Part shown: positions 7,944-17,388 of the stretch, in pieces
Layout: each line of letters begins with the position of its first letter
Position numbering within the stretch: position 1 is the first letter of the stretch
Source of the DNA: Modestobacter sp. DSM 44400
Lineage (GTDB): Bacteria; Actinomycetota; Actinomycetes; Mycobacteriales; Geodermatophilaceae
Direction: 5' to 3'
NCBI RefSeq assembly: GCF_900107175.1
Contig: NZ_FNOZ01000018.1
Location: 30,170 to 86,519 of the forward strand
Length of the DNA stretch: 56,350 nucleotides
Program-made: the position numbers and the translations under genes
The notes under the pieces: model-generated
Told to the model about the DNA's origin: nothing
Seen by the model: the letters and a program-made list of their open reading frames with translations, nothing else
The model's database searches: none

Positions 7944-9590
7944 ATGAGCGTCTACGACGAGCGGCCATGGCTGGCCCGCTACGGCGACCAGCCGGCCGAC
8001 TACACCCTGCAGTTCGGCAACGCCCTGGACATGTTCCGGGCCGGGGTGGCCCACGACCCGTCCGCCGTCGCGCTGCGGTACTTCGACGGCAGCGTCACCC
8101 GCCAGGAGCTCGACGAGCTCAGCGACGGCCTGGCCAGCGGGCTGCTGGCCAACGGCTTCACCGCCGGTGACCGGCTGGCGGTGTACCTGCAGAACGTCCC
8201 GCAGTTCGTCATCGCCATGGTCGCGGCCTGGAAGGCCGGCGGGGTGATGGTCTCGATCAACCCGATGAGCCGGGAGCGGGAGCTGTCCTACCTCCTCAAG
8301 GACTCAGGGGCGACGGTGCTGGTCGCGCTGGAGGCGCTGTACGGCGAGATCGGGCGCAGCGTCGTCCCCGACACCGACGTGCGGCTGGTGCTCACGACCA
8401 GCGAGCTGGAGTTCCAGACCCGGGCCGACGAGCGGCTGTTCGCCGGGATGACCCGCCAGCGGCACGAGGGCACGACCGACTTCAGCGAGTTCATCGCGGG
8501 GCACCGGGGGAAGGTCCCGCCGCCGGTCCAGCTGGCGCCCGACGACGTCGCCTTCCTCACCTACACGTCCGGGACGACCGGGGTGCCCAAGGGCGCGATG
8601 AACACCCACCGCAACGTGGTGTTCACCGCGCAGGTCTACCGCGACTGGGTCCGGGCCGGCCAGGACGGCGCGATCTTCGGGGTGGCCCCGCTGTTCCACA
8701 TCACCGGCCTCATCGGGCACGTCGCGGTGAGCCTGCTGGCCCCGGCGCCGCTGGTACTGGCCTACCGGTTCGAGCCGCAGGTCGTCCTGGACGCGTTGCT
8801 GGAGCACCGGCCGACGTTCACGATCGGTGCGATCACCGCGTTCACCGCGCTGCTCAACGCACCCGGCTTCACCAGGGACCACTTCGCCTCGTTCACCTCG
8901 ATCTACTCCGGCGGCGCGGCCATCTCACCGACGGCGGAGAAGGCCTTCCTGGAGGCCACCGGGAAGCAGGTGCACAACGCATACGGCCTGACCGAGACCA
9001 CCTCGCCGATGACGGTGACGCCGTTCGGCGCCCCGTCGCCGGTGGACCCCACGTCGGGGGCGTTGTCGGTGGGGGTGCCGGCGCCGAACACGATCGTGCG
9101 CATCCAGGGCGATGACGGTCAGGACCTCCCGAACGGTGAGGTCGGCGAGATCGTCGCCGACGGACCGCAGGTCGTCGCCGGCTACTGGGGGAAGCCCGAG
9201 GAGACCGCCGCGAACCTGCCCGGCGGGGCCCTGAAGAGCGGCGACGTCGGGTTCATGAACCCCGAGGGCTGGGTGTTCATCGTCGACCGCAAGAAGGACA
9301 TGATCAACGCCTCGGGCTACAAGGTGTGGCCGCGCGAGGTGGAGGACGTGCTGGCCGAGCACCCCGCGGTCCGCGAGTCCGCGGTCGTCGGCGTCCCGGA
9401 CGAGAAGCGGGGAGAGACCGTCAAGGCGTTCGTGAGCGTCAAGCCCGGCGCCACCGTGACGCCCGAGGAGCTCATCGCGCACTGCAAGCAGCGGATGGCT
9501 GCCTACAAGTACCCGCGCAGCGTCGAGCTGGTGGACGAGCTGCCCAAGACGGTCACCGGGAAGATCCTGCGCCGGGAACTGCGCGGCTGA
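7944..9590 (+). CDS. Acyl-CoA synthetase (AMP-forming)
   Basis: 548 residues; ATG 7944 follows GAGG by 6 nt. The AMP-binding signature TYTSGTTGVPKG lies at about 206-217. The hinge segment reads SGDVGFMNPEGW and then DRKKDMINASGYK, and the catalytic lysine is in PKTVTGKILRREL close to the C-terminus. The enzyme activates a carboxylic acid to its CoA thioester via an acyl-adenylate. It is translationally close to the cyclase-family hydrolase and near the PaaG/dehydrogenase/thioesterase genes, consistent with one CoA-dependent degradation route. Chain length or aromatic specificity cannot be read from the sequence. Confidence 0.9.
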   Translation: MSVYDERPWLARYGDQPADYTLQFGNALDMFRAGVAHDPSAVALRYFDGSVTRQELDELSDGLASGLLANGFTAGDRLAVYLQNVPQFVIAMVAAWKAGGVMVSINPMSRERELSYLLKDSGATVLVALEALYGEIGRSVVPDTDVRLVLTTSELEFQTRADERLFAGMTRQRHEGTTDFSEFIAGHRGKVPPPVQLAPDDVAFLTYTSGTTGVPKGAMNTHRNVVFTAQVYRDWVRAGQDGAIFGVAPLFHITGLIGHVAVSLLAPAPLVLAYRFEPQVVLDALLEHRPTFTIGAITAFTALLNAPGFTRDHFASFTSIYSGGAAISPTAEKAFLEATGKQVHNAYGLTETTSPMTVTPFGAPSPVDPTSGALSVGVPAPNTIVRIQGDDGQDLPNGEVGEIVADGPQVVAGYWGKPEETAANLPGGALKSGDVGFMNPEGWVFIVDRKKDMINASGYKVWPREVEDVLAEHPAVRESAVVGVPDEKRGETVKAFVSVKPGATVTPEELIAHCKQRMAAYKYPRSVELVDELPKTVTGKILRRELRG

Positions 9591-9600
9591 GCGCTCGCTG

Positions 9601-9756
9601 ACCAGCCGCTCCCCGGCCCGTCGACCGAGTGCCCGCGACGGTGACCTGCGGGCGCACCTCACCGTCGCGGCGGTCGCCCACCGGTGAAGGTTCCGCGACA
9701 GGCGGCACTTCGCGCGCCGATTCCGCGCCGACTACGGCCTGAGCCCCTGGCGAGTG
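9601..9756 (+). pseudogene. AraC-family regulator remnant (C-terminal HTH)
   Basis: In the frame starting at 9601 the peptide includes DLRAHLTVAAVAHR, an in-frame TGA at 9685-9687, then RFRDRRHFARRFRADYGLSPW. This is the second helix-turn-helix of AraC-type activators. The TGA stands where the family usually has Trp. No ligand-binding domain or first HTH precedes it; the acyl-CoA ligase stop lies 10 nt upstream. It is therefore a truncated, stop-interrupted fossil, plausibly of a regulator of the neighbouring catabolic genes. Confidence 0.6.
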
Positions 9757-10043
9757 GCGAGTGCTTGGCCGCTGATCCAACGCTCGGCCGCCACCACGGA
9801 CACCAAAGCGAGCTCCACCGCCGCGACCGAGTCGCAGGCTGACCGGCCGGTGCGCGGCGACGGGCCCAAAGGCTGATCCAGGTTCGCCATGATGCGTGCG
9901 TCCCTGCGCTCCCTGGAGCGCGACCACGCCATCCGCTGGTTGCACGTGGAACAGCTCGCGGAGCACGTTTCCGCGGGCCCGGACGCCGTCCATGCCGGGC
10001 CGGACATCGCCGCGGACGGCTGGCCGCCCGTTGGGGCAGGCGG
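9757..10043 (+). other. No gene recognised (between AraC remnant and HNH gene)
   Basis: Short open frames exist on both strands but none has recognisable protein character or a good ribosome binding site. The stretch may be further debris from the deletion that left the AraC fragment. Confidence 0.5.
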
Positions 10044-11738
10044 TCAGAACGGCGGTGGATCGTCGGCCGGCGACCCGTGCCCCGCCATGATCGGGGTGAG
10101 CAGGAGATCGTCGGGCAGGCCCAGGCCTGGTGGTCGGGTGCTCCGGGTGACGCCGCTGGGGGTGGTCACCTCCAGCCCCCCGTCGGGGCTCATCCGGTAG
10201 CTCCAACCGGGCGCATGGGTCTTGATCCGGTGGTGCCGACGACAGAGACAGCACAGGTTGGTGCAGTCGGTGGGACCCCCGTCGTCATGGGGGATGACGT
10301 GGTCGATGTCGGTGCGGCCCGCCCGGCGACGGCAGCCGGGATGGCGGCAGGTGTGGTCGCGGGCGTGCACGAACCGCCGCTGCGCGGGAGTCGGTTCATA
10401 GCGATCGACCGGCGAGGGGCGGTCCAGCACCGAGCAGCCGCAGGGTTCCTCCGCCGCGGCGTGGTGCGCGGGGGGCTCGGGGCAGCCGCGTCGGGCAAGC
10501 CGTTCCAGCTCCGTGCGGGTGACGGTGGCGCGCAGGGCGCCGGTGCGGGGATCGACCAGGGAAATGTCGAGGCTGCCGCCGGACGGCGCCTGCAGCCCGC
10601 CGGGGCACAGCGCGTCCAGCTCGGCCAGGAGCTGGCGCAGCTGAGCCGCGGTGATCGGCTGCCCGTCGACCCATCCGGTCTCCGACGATGCGGTCGGACC
10701 GGCCCCCGCCGTCATCGGCGCGCCGTCGCGACATCCCGGTCCGGACGACTCAGCCGGCTCGGCGCCACCGTCGGGCGGCTGAGCGCCACCACCGGCCGGG
10801 CAGGGGCGCAGGCCGCCGAGTGGGGCGAACACGGTCAGGTGGGCGGTGATCGCCTTCCGGGAGGCGTCCCAGGGGCGCAGGATCAAGTCTGCGAGCACGA
10901 GGGCCCGCAGCTGGCCGATCGGTCGGGGATCCCCGTCGGCCTTCAGCATCCGGGCGTAGGTGTCGGTCACCTCCCGGCACGCGCTCGCCACCGGGGCCGT
11001 CAGGTCGGTGACCAGCTCGGTCATCCCGTCCCGGGTGGCGCGCACCGTGACGTCGGCGTTCCGCTCCGCCCGCTTCCGACGCCGGTCCGCGGCTGCCGCA
11101 TCGACCTCCAGCAGGGCCGCCGCCGTCCGCTCCCTGAGCAGCGCCGGCAACTCCCCGGCCGCAGCCCGCTCGACCGCCCGGGCCGCCACCTCGGCGATCA
11201 CCGCAGCGGCGACCGGCCCGCCGGCTCCCACGGACTGGCCGCGCAGCACGCTCACGATGGCCCGGGCCCGTGGCTCGTCGATCCGCCCGTCGGCAAGCGC
11301 CTCCCAGACGCCCGGCACCTCTCGGACCATCGCGACGGACCGCTCAGCCAACCCCACGGCTGCGGCCCTCGAGCAGCCCACCAGCAGCGCCAGCTCGTCG
11401 GGCAGGAACTCGCTCACCCCGGTCGGCACCCGGTCGGGCACCCAGCCCTCGCCGGCGTGCCCCGGTTGTTCGTCGGTCAGGTCAGCATCGTCCGGACGGC
11501 GCGACGTCAACTCCGCCACCACCGCGGCCTCGTACGCCGCCAGCTGCGCCTTGCCCCGTCGCACAGCGGCCAACTCGCCGGCCAGGCCCTGGTCGTCGAA
11601 ACCCGACGGGTCGAGGAGATCGGTCAGTCGCGACGGCCTCCGCTCTGCCCCTGCCGGCGCATCGCCCGGGTGCTCGAGCGACAGCGGGGCAGCCGGCGAC
11701 ACCGTCACCGTGACCCGGAAACCCACCGCCTCGAACAC
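10044..11738 (-). CDS. DUF222/HNH endonuclease domain protein (13E12-repeat type)
   Basis: 564 residues from GTG 11738. The N-terminal two thirds is an alpha-helical DUF222 region (SEFLPDELALLVGCSRAAA, DGRIDEPRARAIVS). The C-terminal HNH nuclease domain shows CRHPGCRRRAGRTDIDHV, then DDGGPTDCTNLCCLCRRHH, with the Cys pairs and His residues of the treble-clef fold. Such proteins are multicopy in mycobacteria (13E12 repeats) and other actinobacteria and are often associated with mobile DNA, though their function is unsettled. Decayed genes on both sides (AraC fragment, MOSC pseudogene) fit insertion or recombination here. The start is uncertain because no clear Shine-Dalgarno is seen. Confidence 0.85.
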   Translation of the reverse strand: MFEAVGFRVTVTVSPAAPLSLEHPGDAPAGAERRPSRLTDLLDPSGFDDQGLAGELAAVRRGKAQLAAYEAAVVAELTSRRPDDADLTDEQPGHAGEGWVPDRVPTGVSEFLPDELALLVGCSRAAAVGLAERSVAMVREVPGVWEALADGRIDEPRARAIVSVLRGQSVGAGGPVAAAVIAEVAARAVERAAAGELPALLRERTAAALLEVDAAAADRRRKRAERNADVTVRATRDGMTELVTDLTAPVASACREVTDTYARMLKADGDPRPIGQLRALVLADLILRPWDASRKAITAHLTVFAPLGGLRPCPAGGGAQPPDGGAEPAESSGPGCRDGAPMTAGAGPTASSETGWVDGQPITAAQLRQLLAELDALCPGGLQAPSGGSLDISLVDPRTGALRATVTRTELERLARRGCPEPPAHHAAAEEPCGCSVLDRPSPVDRYEPTPAQRRFVHARDHTCRHPGCRRRAGRTDIDHVIPHDDGGPTDCTNLCCLCRRHHRIKTHAPGWSYRMSPDGGLEVTTPSGVTRSTRPPGLGLPDDLLLTPIMAGHGSPADDPPPF

Positions 11739-11978
11739 ACCGCAAACCTATGGGAGGGGTACGACGATTCTGGCCGAGATGAGTGCGGCAGCGACAGACT
11801 CCGCGTGGGGAGCGGACACCATGGCCGGACGGGTCGAACCAGCGCTGGGCTCCCGGGCAGCAGACTTCTCCCGGGCCGCTGCCGGGAGGACGGGCTCATC
11901 CGTTCGGAGCGGGGACGTGGCCGGGCCGACGCCCAACCGGTTCAGCACTGCGTCGTCTGCAGGCACGGCGTTCAGTGG
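11739..11978. other. No gene recognised
   Basis: Open frames on both strands lack family character and a convincing start. It lies between the HNH gene start and the end of the MOSC pseudogene. Confidence 0.4.
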
Positions 11979-12655
11979 TCAGATCAACCGTGCGGTGTCC
12001 CCGCACCGGACGTGCCCACCGCGCGCCACGTGTGCCTGGAGGCCGAAGAGCACGTCGTGGTGTCGAGCGATCGTCTTCAGGATCGGCAACTCCTCGACCT
12101 GGCCGGGTACGGACAGGTCGGCCATCCGGCAGCGGGGCATGCCGGGACCCAGGGGTGAGGACCAACTCGTCCCCGAGGGCGAGGTCGCGCCCGTGCCAGC
12201 TGTTCTCCACCGGCTCCGGCCCGTGGTCGCCCCGGTGTCCAGCACGACATTGGCCCGGAACCGGCGGGCGTCGATCGGCCGGCCGATCGGCTCGGCGACG
12301 CTGGAGGTGGTGATCAGGTGTACCGGGGACTCGTCATGGTGGGGGACGTCGGTCTCGCGCCGGAGCTGGACCGGGCGGCCCAGGACTCGGCTCAACGACT
12401 CGTCCGTCGTTGCGTCGCCGGCGCGATGCGCGATGCCGTCCGGGCCGGTGACCACGGGGAACGGGCTGCCGTCGCAGGTGGGCTGGTAGGCCAGTAGTCC
12501 GTCGATCCGGCGGAAGCACCGGGTGGTCTTGCCGCTGCCGATGCCGCCGTCTCGGTGTAGACGCCCCAGCAGCGATCGCCGGCAAGGCCTCTTGGGCCGA
12601 CGTGGACGCTCTCGAGGTCCTCACCCTGCAACGACTTGACCGGATAGCGCGTGAG
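11979..12655 (-). pseudogene. MOSC-domain protein, frameshifted
   Basis: Read on the minus strand, three frames together reconstruct a typical MOSC protein. RYPVKSLQGEDLESVHVG and GLAGDRCWGVYTE (N-terminus) continue in another frame as GGIGSGKTTRCFRRIDGLL and later RRFRANVVLDTG. A second shift gives ENSWHGRDLALGDELVL, and a third returns to MPRCRMADLSVPG and GHVRCGDTARLI before the stop. At least three indels are needed, near 12555, about 12225 and about 12150. No good start codon precedes the N-terminal segment. MOSC proteins carry out molybdenum-cofactor sulfuration or related sulfur transfer; this copy cannot make an intact product. Confidence 0.75.
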
Positions 12656-12740
12656 AGATGCGACCGGCCGACCAGCACGGCCGGACGCTAGTCGACGGAT
12701 GAGGTCCTGGGCGCGCGGCGTCCCGAGCCGACTTCGACCG

Positions 12741-12786
12741 ATCGGCTACGGCCGGGTCGGTCAATCGGCTATGGCCGGGTCGGTCA
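12741..12786. repeat. 23-bp tandem duplication at the MFS stop codon
   Basis: Positions 12741-12763 and 12764-12786 are the same 23-mer apart from one C/T difference. The duplication spans the last codons and stop of the MFS gene, so the gene's end sequence is repeated just after its stop. It looks like recent replication slippage. Confidence 0.8.
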
Positions 12787-14029
12787 TCGCCGCCCGGCGG
12801 AAGCCGGACAGGCGCAGCGCCAGCGCGGTGACCGCGATGCCGGCCGCCCCGATGACCAGCGCCGACCGGGACGACGCGACGCCGGCCAGCACTCCGCCCA
12901 GCGGGGCGCCGACCACGATGGCTGCCCGGTTGAGCGAGCGCATGGTGGCGTTCATCCGGCCCTGCAGCCGGGCCGGGGTGACCGCCTGCCGGTAGGACAG
13001 CCCGAACGGGCCCTCGGCGCCCAGGCCGAACCCGAAGAGGAACTGCCCCAGCCCCGCCGCCGCGACCACGCCGGCCGTGCCCGGAGCCCAGACGGCGGGC
13101 AGCAGCGCCACGACCGTGAAGCCGGCCGCCTGCACGAGCCGACCGCCGGTCAGCGTGCCGGCGAGACCCAGCCGGCGACCGATCCGCGCCGAGGCGCCGG
13201 TGCCGAGCAGCACGCCGACGCCGGCCAGGGCCTGGGTCACCCCGAGCCCGACCGCGCCGACGTCCAGTTCCAGCAGTGCGTAGGGAACGTAGACGGTGCC
13301 CAGCAGGCCGTTGAACACGAACCAGGCGTGGGTGCTCAGCGCGAGCGGTCGCAGCGTTGGATGCCGGTAGACCCACTGCAGGCCCTCGCGCAACTCGGCC
13401 AGCACGGCGGTGGCGCTGCGGACCGACCGCGGTGGGCGGGGATCGTCGAGCGGCGTGGTCAGGATCAGGAGCCCGGACACCAGGTAGGACACCGCGTCCA
13501 CCAGCACCGCCACGGGCGCGCCCAGCCAGGCGACCAGCCCACCGGCCAGCAACGGCCCGGACGTCTGGGCGACCGCGTCGCTCTGCTGGAGGCGGGTGTT
13601 GGCCCGGGGCAGCGCGGCGCGGGGGAGCAGCCGGGGCAGGAAGGACTGGTGGGCGGCGTCGTTGGCCACCGACAGCGCACCGAAGACCAGCAGCAGGACT
13701 ACGAGCGACCCCACGCCGAGCCGGCCGGTCAGCGCCAGGGCGGGCACCGAGCCGATGACCACCGCGCGCCCCAGGTCGGTGGCAACGAGCAGCGGCTTGC
13801 GGCGGACCCGGTCGGCCAGCACCCCGGTGACCAGGCCGAGCACCAGGTAGGGCGCCCACCGGGCCGCGTTCACCCAGCCGACGTCGATCGCCGAGCCGTC
13901 GAGGTCGACGACCACGAGGACGCCGATTGCGAGCGACGTGACGTACGTGCCGAAGGCAGAGACGGTGGACGCCGCCCAGAACCGCCGGAAGCCGGGGTGC
14001 TGCCGCAGGCGGACGTCGGTCTCAGTCAG
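12761..14029 (-). CDS. MFS transporter (EntS/MFS_3-like exporter)
   Basis: Hydrophobic 12-helix-type protein. The conserved MFS loop appears as LVTGVLADRVRRKPLLVATD. From the first ATG/GTG-type start (13915) the protein lacks helix 1. The same frame continues upstream through RQHPGFRRFWAASTVSAFG and YVTSLAIGVLVVVDLDGSA, clear family N-terminus, back to CTG at 14029 (reading LTETDVRL). No ATG, GTG or TTG exists in that extension before the frame loses coding character. The gene therefore probably uses a CTG start or has lost its start codon. With CTG the product is 422 residues, the usual family size. The substrate is unknown. Confidence 0.8.
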   Translation of the reverse strand: MTETDVRLRQHPGFRRFWAASTVSAFGTYVTSLAIGVLVVVDLDGSAIDVGWVNAARWAPYLVLGLVTGVLADRVRRKPLLVATDLGRAVVIGSVPALALTGRLGVGSLVVLLLVFGALSVANDAAHQSFLPRLLPRAALPRANTRLQQSDAVAQTSGPLLAGGLVAWLGAPVAVLVDAVSYLVSGLLILTTPLDDPRPPRSVRSATAVLAELREGLQWVYRHPTLRPLALSTHAWFVFNGLLGTVYVPYALLELDVGAVGLGVTQALAGVGVLLGTGASARIGRRLGLAGTLTGGRLVQAAGFTVVALLPAVWAPGTAGVVAAAGLGQFLFGFGLGAEGPFGLSYRQAVTPARLQGRMNATMRSLNRAAIVVGAPLGGVLAGVASSRSALVIGAAGIAVTALALRLSGFRRAAMTDPAIAD

Positions 14030-14234
14030 CGGTCCGCCGCCGTTCCGATGGGCACGCCGAGCAGCTTTCCAGCCGTTGTGCGCTCATCGTCGCCGGAACG
14101 CCCGTCCAGGCGACGACGAGTGCACATCGGCGGCCCCGGTTCGGGTCGCTCAGCCCACCGGCTTGCCGCGCGGCACCGGGACCGGCCAGGCTCGCGGCCA
14201 TGCCGTTCGCCTCCGCCGCTCCCGACGACGACCG

Positions 14235-15347
14235 ATGAGCAGGCTCCGGGTGGTCATCGCCCCCGACTCCTTCAAGGGCACCCTGGACGCCGCCGCGGCG
14301 GCCGACGCGCTGGCCGCCGGCTGGCGCAGTCGCCGTCCGGACGACGAGCTGCTCACGCTCCCACTCGCCGACGGTGGCGAGGGCACCCTCGACGCGCTCG
14401 GCCACGACCTGCCGGACGGTTGCTGGCGCACCACCCCGGTGAGCGGCCCCGACGGCCGGCCGGTGCAGGCGGTCTGGCTGCTGCTGCCCGACGGCACCGC
14501 GGTGGTCGAGATGGCCCGGGCGGCCGGCCTGCCGCTGATGAACGAACCGGACCCGTTGCACGCGACCACCCGCGGGCTGGGCGAGCTGCTCGCCGCGGCT
14601 GTCGCCGACCCCGCCGTCCAGCGGGTGATGCTGACCCTCGGCGGCTCGGCGACCACCGACGGCGGCACCGGTGCGCTGGCCGCTCTCGGAGCCCGGTTCC
14701 TCGACGCCGCCGGCGCGGAGCTGCCCGCCGGGGGCGGCGCCCTCGCCCGGCTGGCTTGCGTCGACCTCGCCGGGCTGACCCCGCCGCCGGCCGGGGGCGT
14801 GCAGTGCCTGGTCGACGTCACGGCGCCACTGCTCGGGCGGCTCGGCGCGGCCGGGCAGTTCGGGCCGCAGAAGGGCGCCTCGCCGGACCAGGTCGCCGAA
14901 CTGGACGCCGCACTCGCCCGGCTCGCCGGTCTGTTGGACGGCGACCCGGAAGCGCCCGGCGCGGGCGCGGCCGGCGGCACGGCGTTCGGCTTCGCCGCCT
15001 GCTGGGGTGCCGAGTTCGTCAGCGGCGCCGACGCGGTGGCCGCCGCCGCGGGTCTGGACGACGCGCTCGCCGACGCCGACCTGGTGCTGACCGGGGAGGG
15101 CCAGTTCGACTCCCAGTCACTGCGCGGCAAGGTGGTCGGTGCGCTCGTCGCCCGGGCCGGCGCGGCGGGGGTGCCGGTTACCGTCGTCGCCGGCCGGGTG
15201 GTCGTCGAGGAGGACCTGCCGGTGGCCCGTGCCGTCTCGCTCACCGAGCTGGCCGGGTCCCCGGCGGAGGCGATGGCCGAGCCGGCCCGCTGGCTCGCGG
15301 AGGCCGGGACGCTGCTCGCCGAGGGCGCCGACACGCCGCCCGGCTGA
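14235..15347 (+). CDS. Glycerate 2-kinase
   Basis: 370 residues beginning MSRLRVVIAPDSFKGTLDA, the hallmark N-terminus of the GlxK/GarK glycerate kinase family. Other family segments are LPLADGGEGTLDAL, LTLGGSATTDGGTGAL and LTGEGQFDSQSLRGK. The enzyme phosphorylates D-glycerate to 2-phosphoglycerate, feeding glyoxylate or tartronate-derived carbon into glycolysis. No Shine-Dalgarno is evident, but the start is fixed by the conserved N-terminus. It stands alone between the divergent MFS gene and the kinase; no glyoxylate genes adjoin. Confidence 0.9.
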   Translation: MSRLRVVIAPDSFKGTLDAAAAADALAAGWRSRRPDDELLTLPLADGGEGTLDALGHDLPDGCWRTTPVSGPDGRPVQAVWLLLPDGTAVVEMARAAGLPLMNEPDPLHATTRGLGELLAAAVADPAVQRVMLTLGGSATTDGGTGALAALGARFLDAAGAELPAGGGALARLACVDLAGLTPPPAGGVQCLVDVTAPLLGRLGAAGQFGPQKGASPDQVAELDAALARLAGLLDGDPEAPGAGAAGGTAFGFAACWGAEFVSGADAVAAAAGLDDALADADLVLTGEGQFDSQSLRGKVVGALVARAGAAGVPVTVVAGRVVVEEDLPVARAVSLTELAGSPAEAMAEPARWLAEAGTLLAEGADTPPG

Positions 15348-15536
15348 GCTCGGGAATGATCGACGCCGGAGGTCCGTCGGTCGAGACGTTGTCCGAACGG
15401 TTCCGGACCTGAACTGTCCCGGAACTCCATGTGTCGGCAGGCGGCTGGCAGGGCACCCAGTGCCTGGACGTCCAGCAGGCCAGTGTGGGTCGGCGCTCCG
15501 GGCGCGGCGGTCGAGGAGCAAGGGGAAACGACGGAC

Positions 15537-17318
<1,782 letters not shown>

Positions 17319-17336
17319 GCGGCGCGTGCGCGGCGA

Positions 17337-17342
17337 TAGGGT
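17337..17342 (+). promoter_or_regulatory. Putative -10 (TAGGGT) for SpoIIE phosphatase
   Basis: TAGGGT lies 19 nt after the kinase stop and 46 nt before GTG 17389, matching the actinobacterial TANNNT -10. It suggests the phosphatase has its own promoter. No clear -35 was seen. Confidence 0.35.
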
Positions 17343-17388
17343 TCCCGGCGCGGCACCGTGGCGTGCTGCGGACGGGCGCGGAGGGGCC

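Noticed and set aside
9732-10007. Minus-strand frame of ~91 codons between the AraC remnant and HNH gene
   Set aside because: Cys/Ser/Arg-rich with no ribosome binding site and no recognisable domain.
12621-13859. Long minus-strand frame overlapping the MFS gene in another register
   Set aside because: Arg/Ala/Gly-rich with no family signal, while the MFS frame has clear transmembrane helices.
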